Below, piece by piece: positions 12,060 through 23,935 of a stretch of 64,000 bases of DNA. Position numbers and translations under genes: made by a program. The stretch's first letter is position 1. The number at the start of each line of letters is the position of its first letter. The notes beneath the pieces are model-generated. The model had not been told where the DNA came from and made no database searches. It was given only the letters and a program-made list of their open reading frames with translations. This stretch comes from Sebastes aleutianus (lineage: Eukaryota; Chordata; Actinopteri; Perciformes; Sebastidae): positions 18,497,880 to 18,561,879 of the forward strand of contig CAKAKS010000031.1 in assembly GCA_916700875.1 (NCBI GenBank), in the 5' to 3' direction.

Positions 12060-12990
12060 ACAAGGGAACCGGAGGTGCTGAAATGCTAACTCATTTTACA
12101 GATTTTAGGACTCATTCCTGCACCACTCTATTGTGTCTGTGTAGCATCCAGACAGAGAGCAGATAGTCCCAGCTGTCTGTGAAGTTACAGTAGGGCCCAG
12201 AAATACACCACATTTAACACTGTGGCCCAGCGACAATCCAAAGTTGCATCATTGCACTTCTGCAGCTGCTGACTCCCTCCACCTCCACCTCCACCCCCCA
12301 CGAGAGGCTTCTGCTTCTAAAGTCTTCTAAACTGAGCCGCATCCCCCCCCTAAACTTGTCAGTGCTAATGAAGTCAGTATGCAAGGTTTGTCTCCTGCTC
12401 TCTCTGAACCGATGGGGTGAACATGCTTGTCTAACTGGTTGACTCCCCCGCTCTGCCGTCCCTGGGGAGCGGAGGGAGAAAGGAAGGGAGGGAGCGGAGC
12501 GGAGGGCGGTGACCCGAGACCAGCCGAGGGGTTGTGTGAGGAGCATAGAAAGGGGGGAGGTTGTGTGTCCATCATTAGAGTCACTATTTGTTCCCGGCTT
12601 TGAGGGCGCTGAAGTGGAACTAATACTGAACAGCAGAATGGACATGGAGAGGGAGGGCCACTTTTTACTGCTACATTAATTAAGCTCATTCTCAACATGC
12701 TCCCTGTCTCCTCTTGTTCAGCTGTAATTAAGCGGAGGGGCTGCATCGTGTTGTACGGCTGCTTTAACCTTTTCTCACGACTTAGCGCTACATCCCTCAC
12801 TGCTGAGAAATGCAAATACTGTGCTTTAGTACATTGGAGAAGTTGGATCTGGAGAACGTTTGGTGTTTTCGCTTGCTAAATGATAAATGGATTATATACA
12901 GTATCTCTGAAATGTCAACAAAAAAAGCTGCGAGGTCGTGCATGCACATCCCGATGTTTAATCGTGTGTAAATCGATGCTCCCAAAAAAA
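12060..12990. other. Noncoding segment, possible regulatory block
   Basis: Mixed composition with a G-rich patch at 12470-12570 and TAATTAA motifs at 12675-12730. Overlapping open frames of 143 and 162 codons on the minus strand lie in different registers over the same low-complexity C/T-rich stretch. They have no domain and no splice context, so neither is called a gene. Confidence 0.35.
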
Positions 12991-13004
12991 TGGACTGAGC
13001 GAAG

Positions 13005-13115
13005 CTACAACCAGAGCTGGATTACCAACCGGGCAAAGCAGGCAACTGCCCCCGGGCCCCTGAACCCTCAAGGGGGCCAGAAGGTTCCAGTTTCACCGTG
13101 TGGCAATTAGGTTGT
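13005..13115. repeat. Probable dispersed repeat fragment
   Basis: The phrase AGAGCTGGATTACCAACC followed by GGGCCCCTGAACC resembles the 5' part of a transposable element seen repeatedly in fish. Only this end is recognisable and the extent to the right is unclear. Confidence 0.4.
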
Positions 13116-13544
13116 GGTGCTTTAATTAATTGCACATTTGTTAGTTAAAGTCCCTGAAAACACATTTTCCCAATCAACTACTTACTATGAGCTGAACACC
13201 AATCACAGTTTAGCAACATTTAAATCAAAAAGTGGTTACATTTGTTTGTTTCTTTTTCCAAGCCACAGGCACACAGTCCTGATGGAGCAGCTGAGTTTCT
13301 TAGTATTAAACTTTGAATAGATAATAAATAACAAAATGTGTTTATTCAGAACTTTGATTGTTGCTTATTTAGTAATGAATATTTAATGTTATAGAGAAAT
13401 ACTCAAGAATGAAATGTTTTCTGTATCCACCAATAAAGCACAATAAAAATGAAATGATAGGGGCTTCAAGTAAGTAAAATCTAGTTGATGGGCTTAATGT
13501 AATTAATAAATGTGGGCTTAATCAAGATACCACAAATTAATTAT

Positions 13545-13810
13545 TAAAGATGACCTATGATGCTTTTGTGCTTTTCCCCTTTTCTTTTAGTGTGTTTTAT
13601 ATTTTTTGTGCATGTGAAAGGTCTGCAAAACGACAAAGTCCACGCCAAATGGAGTTACTCTCCTCGACAGAAACTCTGCTCCCGAACTGCCCGAAACACC
13701 TCGCTTGAAGTCCCGCCTTTTCTTCCGTAACGTGGTGATGTCACCATGTAACCCACTTGCATAATAACTGCCTATAGCGGCTAGCTTGGCACGCCCGCAA
13801 ACAATATCTT
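13545..13810. mobile_element. MITE fragment, same family as 62640-63069
   Basis: Blocks such as TTTTAGTGTGTT, TGCATGTGAAAGGTCTGCAA, GGAGTTACTCTC and AAGTCCCGCCTTTTCTTCC recur in the same order, on the opposite strand, in the last intron of tsc1. The left end reads GATGACCTATGATGCTTTT; the right end is missing. Confidence 0.75.
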
Positions 13811-14880
13811 CATTGGGTATACTTATTATGTGACCATAAATAAATCATAAATGACATTTGTCTCATGTTTACAACTCTAACACAAACCATTTCATTCTAA
13901 ATCAGTGGTCTCCAACCTGAAGACCTCTACAAGGAATCCAAGGCACTGGTTCTCAACCAGGGGTCCTTGAAAGAGTTCCAGGTGGTCTCCAGAAAAATGA
14001 GGAATAGTTTATTTTCACTATTTAATTCAGTGAGTAAGAGTCAGTGACTATTCTAATCATAGGTTTAACTTCCTTCATGGTTATATCTCCTCAAGCTTTG
14101 TTTTAAGGGGGCACAACCCAAAGAGGTAGGTAGGCAGGTACTAGTCTAAATGAGTACCTGTCACTGCCAGATTGGATTTCCAACGTTGGGGATTTTCATT
14201 ATTGATGCCTTAACATGTGCCCACAACTGAAAGCTCTGACAGGAATGAGAACTTTTGATATTTAAATGCGTTTTTACAGCTAACACTTGAGGAAAATGTT
14301 TGCTGCTTAAGTACCTCTCAGCTTAATGAGATCTGTGTGATGTAGCTTTTGGTGTGATTGATGGACAGTTATTTCTTTATCGCCTCAGAACTCTATTTTT
14401 CTTTTTGTCCTCTGAGACGACAGGGATAAAGTGAACAAAAAGCACTCGTGGCTGTGCCTGAGCGTGTTTTCGGCAGATCTTAAGTGAAACATACTGTTCA
14501 GCGGGCCTGCAAGACATCGGGGTAGCATGTTCGTAAACGCGGCGGATGATGGATGTCTGTCTCCATCAGCGCTGGCGCCGTGAAGTGACAGCTCTCTGTA
14601 ACGGTGACAAGTTAAGGTTCCAGCGGAGACAGATTGCCTTCAGGTGGCTCCATTTTCAAAATCTCACCAAGAATGTGGAGCGCTTAACTTTCCGTTTGAA
14701 GGCTGAAGGGCTCTCTGTGCCTTTTATATTCCACGTTTCAGCAGGGAGAGACAGTAGGGAGGGAGGGAAGGAGGGGGGGAAATGGCTCATTTGAGACTTT
14801 GCTTTAATATCTGTCTTTCAGAGATCAGAGGGTGTCATATTCTCACACCTCATATTTCATAGCATCAATCACAGGCCATG
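13811..14880. other. Intergenic, no gene seen
   Basis: Bases 13900-13985 hold two related phrases (CAGTGGTCTCCAACCTG, CTGGTTCTCAACCAGGGG) typical of hAT-like repeat ends. The rest shows no exon I can support. The 82-codon frame at 14546-14794 ends in a purine run and has no domain. Confidence 0.4.
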
Positions 14881-16545
14881 TAAAATTCCCTTAAAAGTGC
14901 ATTATGCAATATAATAGCAGGTTTGGGTGACATTTATCTGCCAAGGGGGAGGAAGGCTGATTACAGACCTATTGCCTTTTACAAAAAGGATTTCATCACT
15001 TTGCGAATTTCTCCAGTTTGTTTCGCGGTTGCAGCCGATGACTGAAATTAAAAATGAACTTTGTGCCTCTCCCCCGTAGATAAATATGTTTTTTTTGCAC
15101 GTGCAAATAATTACACCTTAAAGCAAACACCGCATGTTTTTGGGAGGATTTTCGTAATAGTTCTGGTGACTTTCATTTTTATCTGAGCAGTTGATCTAGA
15201 TAATCTTTGTGCAGCCTGCATGAGAGTGAGAGAAATGATTTCAGGGCCTGGTTATGCAGAATTTGTAATGAGTATTTTTGTGTTTAAAAAAAAAAAAAAA
15301 AGGGAAATACCGGTAATAACTATGTGCAAAACCATTAGAATGAATATTTATGTTGCTCGTTATGAAATATTCATTAAGTCGGTTTAAAAAAAGAACAAGG
15401 AAGGAGACTGGGGAGAGAGAGATTGTGTGTTTGTGTATATTTGTGTGTAAAATGGGGGCGGCGGGGCCCTCATCACCTATTGCACAGGAGTACTGACAAA
15501 ACCCCTGGATTGAATATCTGACATCTCTTAACAAAAGCAGCATCTTCCTCCCCTTGTTTGTTTGGTAATTTTTCCATCTCTCCCTCTTTCTCTTTCTCTC
15601 TGCCTGAGGTGATACGAGTCCCTCCGTTCATCCGATCTCCGCGTCTCTCTCTTTCTCCACCTTTCATTCCCTCACTTCCCCTTCGTTCCATCTACCCAAA
15701 TTAAGAAATTAATGAGGGATAGGTTCTTCACCAACTGCCCCCGCAATGTTTACCACTGATGAAATTATAATGTAGGCCCTGCTGTATTATTTATAAGCCA
15801 ATTAGGGGAAGTGTTACTTGATTTGATGGGGAGCCGACACACAGAGTACATTTAACTAATGGAGACCAAGAGAGTAAAGGGAAGGAGGGGAGGGAGGACA
15901 GCTGAGGCGGACTATTCCGTACGATGCTCTAGGATTACGTGGCTAATTGCCCTGCTTTATCTGTCTGTCACGGATAGCCATGCATATTTTAGCGTTCCCA
16001 AAGACTTTGATTGTTTGCACTCGTGTTGGGGCTGTAACAAGTAGAGCAGAGGCCAGAGTGGAGTGTAGTTAAAAACTGGCAGCAGGGGAGGCAGGGAGGG
16101 GGCGACGGAGAGGAGGAAGAAGAAGAAGAGGGGAGTAGGACGGGGGTGGGCGGTGGTGGGCCGTGCACAAAACTCAGACGCTGTGACAGGTGGAGGAAGA
16201 GTTTTGACAAGGAGCAAAGGGGTGTCGAGGTGGGAAAATGTAACAGGAAAAAAACAAAAAAGTGTAAGCCGTTCATTGAGAGGCTGCAATTAGATGGCAG
16301 CACAAACAGTAATTAATTTCACTTATTGTAGCCTGTAGCCGAGCTGACCTCTTCTGCACATTGTTAAGAAACCATTTCATAATTCTGTTTTCTCATTTGC
16401 ATGCCTCATTTGCACAACGGCATGGCAAAGTGGTGACATCCAAGGAGGCAACGCGGGGCAAAAAATTCTTCCCGTGAAATGCCGGTGCACACCAGCAGCT
16501 GGAGAACTGTGGCCATATAGTGTTCTGCACATACAATAGGGGAGC
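14881..16545. other. Low-repeat noncoding block, candidate enhancer region
   Basis: Long non-repetitive stretches rich in TTAAT/AATTAA-type motifs (15700-15730, 15790-15860, 15940-16010) alternate with C/T-rich (15545-15690) and G/A-rich (16070-16160) tracts. A poly-A run lies at 15286-15301. All open frames here are short and lack domains. The pattern fits conserved noncoding DNA, but conservation cannot be measured from one sequence. Confidence 0.35.
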
Positions 16546-16548
16546 TGG

Positions 16549-17210
16549 TAGGGCTGTCAATCGATTCAAATAGTTAATCACGATTAATCGCAAATTAATC
16601 ACAAATTTTGTATCTGTTCAAAATGTACCTTAAAGGGAGATTTGTCGAGTATTTAATACTCTTGTCAACATGGGAGTGGGCAAATATGCTTGATTTATGC
16701 AAATATATGTATATATTTACAACCTTAATAACACAAAATAATGACAAATATTGTTCAGAAACCCCCACAGGTACTGCATTTAACATAAAACATGTGCTCA
16801 AATCATAACATGGCAACCTCAAGCACAACAGGCAACAGCTGTCAGTGTGTCAGTGTGCTGACTTGACTATGACTTGCCCCAAACTGCATGTGATTATCAT
16901 AAAGTGGGCATGTCTGTAAAGAGGAGACTCATGGGTACCCATAGAACCCATTTTCATTCACATATCTTGAGGTCAGAGGTCAAGGGACCCCTTTGACAAT
17001 AGCAATGCCAGTTTTTCCTGTATGACATGGTACCAATGGATTCTTTAGGTTTTCTGGTTTCATATGATGCCAGTATCTTCACTCTAGCTTTAAAAATCAG
17101 CCCACTACAACCTAAAAATTGCAAGTTGCATCAAACAAAGTAGCATTAAACATAGTGGCATTAAAACAAATTTGTGTTAACGCGTTATTGCATTAACTTT
17201 GACAGCCCTA
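16549..17210. mobile_element. Complete hAT-like non-autonomous element
   Basis: Perfect 12-bp terminal inverted repeats, TAGGGCTGTCAA at the left and TTGACAGCCCTA at the right, bracket 662 bp. The 8-bp flanks GGAGCTGG and TTAGCTGG agree at 6 of 8 positions, as expected for a decayed hAT target duplication. The left end carries the GATTAATCGC-type subterminal repeats seen in many fish copies. Partial relatives lie at 10.0, 11.8 and 21.0 kb. Confidence 0.85.
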
Positions 17211-17387
17211 TTAGCTGGAGGAAGTGATTAGTTGATTCATCGATTAGCTGACTCACAATGAATGATTAAGATTTATCAATTGTCTTAAATAACTGTTTTT
17301 TATCCAGTAAAAATGGAAAACATGAGCACGTTCTTGCCTCTCATGTGAGAAAATTTGCAGCTTTACTCTGTTTCATCTCAGTTCAAA

Positions 17388-17796
17388 TTAGTGCTGAAAT
17401 GATAAATTGATTTGTCGATTACTCGATCGACCGCAAAAATGCGAAAAATTAGCTGGTTTCAGTTTCTAAAATGTGAGGATTTGTTATTTTTTTCAGTGTT
17501 ATATCATTGTGAATCATTGGGTTGTGGAATATTGGTCGGAGAAGATGTCACCTTGTGTTCACACAACTTGCGAATGATTTAATTTCCTCTATTTTCTGGC
17601 CTTTTATAGACTACACAATTAATGAAAAACAATGGTTAATTGTAGCCTTCATGTTAATTTGTGTTATATGTGATAATTTTGTCAATATTTTCTGACAGTT
17701 AATAGATGAAATGATTCATCAGAGATAAATGAAAAATGGAAATATTTATTTGTTGCAGCAAAAGTTATTCATAAAATAAACTCCAGCCCTAAAATA
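17388..17796. mobile_element. MITE-like element with CAGCCCTAAA end
   Basis: The left part reads TTAGTGCTGAAATGAT followed by TCGATTACTCGATCGACC; the right part ends ACTCCAGCCCTAAAA. This is the arrangement of fish hAT-type MITEs with TCGATTA-rich termini. The inverted repeats are degraded. Confidence 0.6.
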
Positions 17797-17799
17797 TGT

Positions 17800-19630
17800 T
17801 GCAAAACAATACCTATTATTGATCCTGGAACTGTCTGTTTGCTGTTGGCTGTATTTATCGGAATAATTGATTCTCAGCAAATTTATTTGGGTCCTCCAAG
17901 GCGAGCCGCGGGCCAAGACCCCCTGGTGCGGAGCTGGACCTGGGCAGACAGATCCTGGAGGAACCGGCTTAGAGCCCCTTGAGTGGAGCTCCGAGGAGCA
18001 ACTCTGAGTGATGAGCTTTTTGAAAGTTGATCAGACACTTATGCTAAGAAGGGGAAACTGGAGCAAAGGCATCCTTAATTATCTGATGAGGGGAAGCTTA
18101 TCTGAACGGTTTCTTTTTCTCTCCTCTTTTATCCTGCCGGATCACATGGCAGATCTTTACATAACAAAAGAGCTACCTGGCCGGCCCGCTTCATTTAAAA
18201 CTCCGTCCTGATCCAGAGACTCTCTGCCGCGTGTGTGTGTGTGTCCGGGTTCTGGTCTGAGGGGGATCCACAAGCTTCACGTTAACGTACGGCGACACAT
18301 TCTGGAGTTGTAATTTCCCTGAAATACTGTGCGATAAAGATTCGAGGCCCGAGCATATTGGAACATTTATGGGTTTTCTCCCTGCGACGAGTGTGTAATT
18401 AATTCACGATTAAAAGTATTAGTACAGGCTTTGTGTGGTGATTTATTTAAAGGCTGGTACTAACGCTGGCTCGGTTTCCTCCTTTAGGAAATGGGTAATA
18501 AGATCTGATGCCAGGCATTCTTTAGCATCCCTCTCCACACACACACACACATCCCATATGAGTGTGTCTCCTCCATTAGAAGCCCACACATAAGCACAGG
18601 AGCCCTGTCACCACCGCCGTCACAGTCACCATGTTAACTTATTCATCCCTGTTAAAGCCCATGTAACTGGATAGCTGTTAATTAATATAGCTGTCGGGTA
18701 AATGGTTGCCGCCGGACCATCGCCACCATCCATCAGTAACATAATCTCGGGCTTGTTTTCATGCCAGGCCTCGGGCTCAATTAAGATAATGCTATGCAAA
18801 CGAGGTCTCTCGCCATTAGCCTCATCACTGAGGGGCCGTTTATTGGCATAACTGGGGCACTCCGAAGAACAATTACCGTGGCACCTCCTCCCCACCTATG
18901 AGATCAGCAGTCATCCGCGAGCATGACTGAGGAGTCACGAGTCGTGACCGCCGGGCGACGAGTCGTGGCTGCAGATTGACCCGGGAGGTCCAACGGGAGC
19001 AGCTGGAGAGCGCAGACGGTCGACTGCAGCCAAGACTGCGGGCCTGTGACCTGTCTGATGGACTGTAATTATCACCAAGTGATGCATTAATGTTGAAAAT
19101 GTTTATATCATTAACTTTTGGTCAGTTGCAGGTTAAAGGACATCTAGGCAGAGCTGTTTATGTCTTTTGGGGCGAGTCCAAGTTAAATCTCTAGTCTTTG
19201 AGGGCAAGACATACATGTCAGATGGTCTAATAAAATCTTGGTGTCAATCTGTGTCAGACTGTACAATATCAGGTTTTAGGAATGCCAGATTGTGTGATAA
19301 ATACCTAGTGAATTATTGCACTACACATCATAAATAGAAAATAAATATGCCCCGCAGAGGCATGTCATCAACTTGTGTCATCCATCTGCACCATTATCTC
19401 ATTGTTTGAAACACAAAACAAGCTTTTGCCATAGCGCTGTGCTATTTGTTCTGACTTTATTCAGAAAGAGCATTTACAACAAATTGATACACACCACTGT
19501 TGTATCAGTGTGTATATACAGTATGTCTGTGGGCCCTCAGTCTGGTGTGTTCTGTTTCATTTCATGCCATATGTGGTGCATTCGCGCCACCAAATTCATG
19601 CAGTTACTTCAACGTAAAAACGCATAAGGC
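17800..19630. other. Low-repeat noncoding block, candidate conserved element at 18.4-18.9 kb
   Basis: Within this block, 18640-18895 is compositionally even and repeat-free. It holds AGCTGTTAATTAATATAGC, an ATGCAAAC octamer-like site (about 18793) and a CCATTAGC motif. An 89-codon minus-strand frame spans it without any domain. (GT)n at 18232-18243 and (CA)n at 18539-18551 are the only simple repeats. I infer a regulatory element. Confidence 0.4.
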
Positions 19631-19635
19631 TCTCT

Positions 19636-19928
19636 CTAGAGCCAGTGTTTAGTTTGTCCGTTCTGGGATACTGTAGAAACATGGCGGTGCAACATGGGCG
19701 GCTCCGTGGAAGAGGACCCGCTCCCTATGTAGATATGAGGGGCTCATTCTAAGCTAATGAAAACATAACGATTCTTAGTTTCAGGTGATTATACACTAAT
19801 GAAAACATTGTTATTAATATTATTAAACACTGGCTCGAGATAGGGCCATCCGGGAGAACTTTCAGTTGGTTGCAATCTGCAACCACACCGCCAGATGCCG
19901 CCAAATCCTACACACTGCACCTTTAAAA
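19636..19928. mobile_element. MITE fragment (GTCCGTTCTGGGATACTGTA family)
   Basis: Characteristic phrases AAACATGGCGGTGCAACATG, AGAGGACCCGCTCCCTAT and GGCTCATTCTAAGCTAATG are followed by the terminal ACACACTGCACCTTTAAA. A shorter reverse-oriented relative ends at 23419, and the CTCATTCTAAGGTAACG phrase recurs at 47473-47500. Confidence 0.75.
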
Positions 19929-19929
19929 C

Positions 19930-21035
19930 TTGTGACCAGAGGGTTTTTGCTTTTGAGTTTAAAGTTAAGTCTTTAGGGAGTAAAATCTCAAGCTAGTCAA
20001 GTAAAAATCGAGTAAATTTGGTTAAAAGTGTTTTATAGAAGTCAAGATAACATTATTTTCAACACTAATTCAAACACTGTTCATTTGCCAACCACATTCA
20101 GCCAATTTATAACCTTGACATCTGGTCGTTGTTTTTTTACATGAAAATCACCACGCTTACTGGGGCAGGCTGAAGAGCTGGATATAAAGTGTTTTTAAAA
20201 AGGTGAGGAGGGGGTGGCAGTGGTCTGATGTTGGTCCTGGAGGGGGGAGACAGGAGGTTGATGTTGGCAGAGAAGTGTGGCCATGGTGAAGGTCAGTGAG
20301 GTAGGAGGGTTTGATTTGACTTCAATCTGCTGCAGGAGCCAGTAAACTTTTTTTAGGACAGGGGTGACATGGTCTCGGGAAGGGGAGTGAGTGAGAGTCT
20401 TCTGCTCTCCAAAACTACCGAAAGTAAGTTTCCAAATAAATTTAAGACGGGAACTATACAATACATTTGTAGAATTATATCATATATTTCTTTTTCATAA
20501 CACCAGTTGTTAAATAAGGTAAAAAAAAAAAAAAAAGGATATTGAGGTTTGGGAATTTGGAGCGCAGTGAGTTTACACCATCTGGGTTAATTTTTAGTTT
20601 AGTTTAGTTTTAATTTTAGTATCAAAAACCTTTGAGGTTTGGAGGTTTCTGCAAGATTTGCATTTTTCGGCGATTGGATGGCGTGCACTTCTGTTGTGTA
20701 AACTGCTCAGAAACCCCCTTATTGTTAATCTACCTAGGAAAGCCATCCGTCTTCTGAATGCCCTAGGTCTGTAGTTTGTGGCTGTAAAGTTTCATGAGGC
20801 TGTGATTATCCTAGAGGTCACCACAGATCATTTCATACAGTGAGGTTAAGTTTCAAAAAATGGTCTCACTACAATGAAATGGCTACTATGGGGACTAACA
20901 TCATCACACATGAATAAAATATGGGCTCATTGAATCTGCAAGATTCTCAGCTTTACAGTGATATTCTATTTATGTAACTCCAAGACTGTTTAGGGACCCC
21001 AGTATGCAGAAATATTCAAATACACCATTTTAGAA
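19930..21035. other. Intergenic, no gene seen
   Basis: Poly-A run at 20521-20536 and several short frames without domains. No recognised element. Confidence 0.45.
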
Positions 21036-21235
21036 CAGGCATGTCTGTAAAGGGGAGACTCGTGGGTACCCATAGAACCCATTTTCATTCACATAGCTTG
21101 AGGTCAGAGGTCAAAGGACCCCTTTGAAGTTGGCCATGCCAGTTTTTCCTCCCCAAAATATAGCCTCACTTTGGAGCGTTATTTATCCTCCTTCTCCTCC
21201 TATTTGTATCTTCACTCTAGCTGTAAAACTGAACC
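21036..21235. repeat. Fragment of the 16549-17210 element family
   Basis: GGCATGTCTGTAAAGGGGAG, GGGTACCCATAGAACCCATT and TTGAGGTCAGAGGTCAAAGG appear in the same order as in the complete element (16907-16990). Both termini are missing. Confidence 0.8.
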
Positions 21236-21359
21236 TGCTACAGCCGCTGAAAGACCGTCAAATTGGTCTGGATCGCGGGTCTCAGAGGGCTAAGACCTTT
21301 GAACAGGCTGTTACACTGAGAGTGAGATCATTATTCCAAAGTACAATTTATGACTAAAT

Positions 21360-23085
21360 GTAACATTCTGGATATAGCGACGGGCAAAGTTTCATAGTCC
21401 CTGCCATCAGAATTAGTAAATTTCCAGGAGACTTTCCGTGTGCTGAGTCACACACATTTTCCTTCACCGTGCGTTTGTTGTTGATTTGCAGGTTTTCTCC
21501 CTTCAGCTGGAGAAACAAAAGCCACATCTCTGCAATACTGAGGCCCTTCCCATCTGTTGTCTGCTCACACCTCCACTTTGCTACATGACTCACACATTCA
21601 CACACACACACACATACACCATAGGCGGGCTCCAGCACTAGCACTAGCTATAATGATTCCTCTGACACACATTGGGGCACATCATTCCACAGCACAGCAC
21701 AGCTTTGCAGCTCAAGGCCCCTAAACCTCACTCACACTTCTCACTAGCAAGATGCTTTCTGTGTGTGTGTGTGTTCACGGCCACACGGCTGAGAGGTGAG
21801 CGGCTCCTTGGGAATTTTAAGAGTCAAGCCCCCCTAAATCTTCTTGTTTCAACTTTAGAAAATCAATAGGATAAATATCCTGTTTGCCCGTCTTGTCCTC
21901 AGCCGCCCACCTCCAGCTCACTCAGGTTACCGGAGCGGAGAATCTCGCTTTCACCTCAGGCTATGTTTAAAACAATCCCTGTTTTTTTGAGCTCTGAATG
22001 GCCGAGGATCTCAGGTGCAGCTTCTTTTTTTTCTTTTTTTTAAACAGGGAGAATCATGTTAACATATGCCATTGGAGAGCGCCACCGGCTAAGTCCTCCA
22101 ATCGACCTGCTCCGTGTGTGATTAAGCTAGTGAAGCTGAGCCTGGCCCAGACACAGATCGAAGAGGGTACACTCTCAATATGGATGCGAGCCGTGCCGGC
22201 CGCGGCCACATGCAGCTGCTTCTATTGATTTTTTTGTCCTCAATTATATAATAGAAGCTCTGTTCTGGATTTAAACTTAAATCACATAGTTTGGCGAGCG
22301 AGCATGTCCCATAAATCAAGAAAGCATTTTGACTCATATGAAATAGCATTTTTATCGACTGTATTTGGCAGCCCCTCTGGAGAGATTTGCGTGACTACAG
22401 TGTGAATGTGCGCTACAAAAGTGTCTGTAGGTTTTTTTTTCTCCTTCTTCTTATGTGTTCCAGGTGATTGAACTAAAGACAAAGAGGCACTGACACAAAA
22501 CTTTGAGTGTACAGTTCAGCAAGCCACAACTCAAGCTCTCACAAATCTGTTTTGAAAAGCCCCTTGGATTAGTTCTCCCAGTACACAGTTGACTCTTCTA
22601 ATTGGAAGACACCCACTTTTTTTTAGCCACTTGATCCATTGGCAACTTTGTTGAAATACATCCCTGCAGTCTTTATCCTCCCAGGCATATCGATATCGAT
22701 AGGAACATGCAGGTTAGGTCACTGTGAGTGAAAACACAAAAGGATACTTACCCTGTTTCACGGCAAAAAGAATATTAAGCTCAACTGAACCGCCACAAGT
22801 TCAGTCCAGTCTAAGAACAATCGGACCTCTCTTAAAAAATAGAACCATGCACCAATAAGAAAAGATATATCTTCTAGTTCATCAGCCCAACTCATTTTAG
22901 GTAATACATTTATTTGCTTTCTTGCCGAGAGTTGGGACCTTAACCAACCTCACTCCTCATGCCTAAACCTAACCAACCCAACCAACGAGTACTAGTAAGG
23001 CAGGCCATGCCTTTTCCATAGTATGATTCATAATTTAGCAGCCAGGAGATGCTTTACATGAGGTGGGAAGGTGGTATATATAGCC
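21360..23085. other. Low-repeat noncoding block
   Basis: Holds a short (CA)n at 21600-21615, (GT)n at 21763-21773 and poly-T runs at 22024-22041. The stretches 21990-22290 and 22440-22680 look single-copy. Around 22905-22945 is a TTTCTTGCCGAGAGTTGGG phrase shared with the repeat at 57680-57720. No coding exon could be supported. Confidence 0.4.
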
Positions 23086-23089
23086 ATCA

Positions 23090-23419
23090 CATTAGCAAGT
23101 ACTTTCAGCGTTATTTGAATAGTTTCAAAAGTAGCCCAGAACGGACAAACCAAACTCTGTTCACTTTTACTGCGTGGGCCGTTACTTGTTCCGTCACCGC
23201 CGCTCTTTCTCTTGCTTCACCATTCACTTCCCACCTCCACACACACTATACACACTGGCTCTGTTCCAAATGGCTCTAGAAAGGGGCATTTGCATTTTTG
23301 CATTTGCCACCGTAGCTCTCCAACACGCTTGGCACAAGGAAAAGGCTTCAGTTGGTTGCAATCTCCTCACCTCACCGCTAGATACTGCCAGATCCTACAC
23401 ACTATACCTTTACAGGCAA
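23090..23419. mobile_element. MITE fragment related to 19636-19928
   Basis: AGCCCAGAACGGACAAACC is the complement of the head of the 19.6-kb copy. The right side shares TTCAGTTGGTTGCAATCT and TCCTACACACTATACCTTTA with that copy. Open frames overlapping it are spurious. Confidence 0.65.
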
Positions 23420-23644
23420 AAGAAAAGTAAATTTTTCTATTCCTATGTCATTATCGATTATTCATTTATCTCTTGTCAAGTGCTAAATATGTGAACAAAA
23501 TTTTTTTCTTTTCCTGTAACATGTCAAAAATATTTTTGACTCATGATTTGACTCATCTTGAACTCGGAGGCGTTAACATAAATGTATCCAATCAAATGTG
23601 ATTTGGGGCGACTAGCTCATCATATAAAACCACACTTGACCATA

Positions 23645-23935
23645 ACCAGGGCTGGTGGATGGGTCAAACAAACACAAGACTTTCAACCAGGAGACCGGTG
23701 TTTGTGTCCTGTGTAAAACTAAAAGTAACGTTGACTTATTTTGTCACGTGACTCGTTGGTATCGTCAGTGCCGTGAGTCCCATGAGTCGCTAGTCACATG
23801 AGTCTTAAGTATCGTTAGCCCCGTGAGTCAGGTGAGTTGCTAGTCAGTGAAGTTAACGTTCACCACGACTGTTTCCTAACCCTACCTAATTAGTTGTGTT
23901 GCCTAAACCTAACTTCCTGTGAAAACGGAATTTTA
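23645..23935. repeat. Dispersed repeat (AACACAAGACTTTCAACCAG family)
   Basis: The phrase CAAACACAAGACTTTCAACC followed by AGGAGAC recurs at 37937-37975 and, reversed and diverged, at 34895-34960 and 49860-49910. CCTAACCCTACC/GTTGCCTAAACC motifs follow at the right, as in those copies. An imperfect GAGTC/GTGAGTC cluster lies at 23745-23850. Confidence 0.65.
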
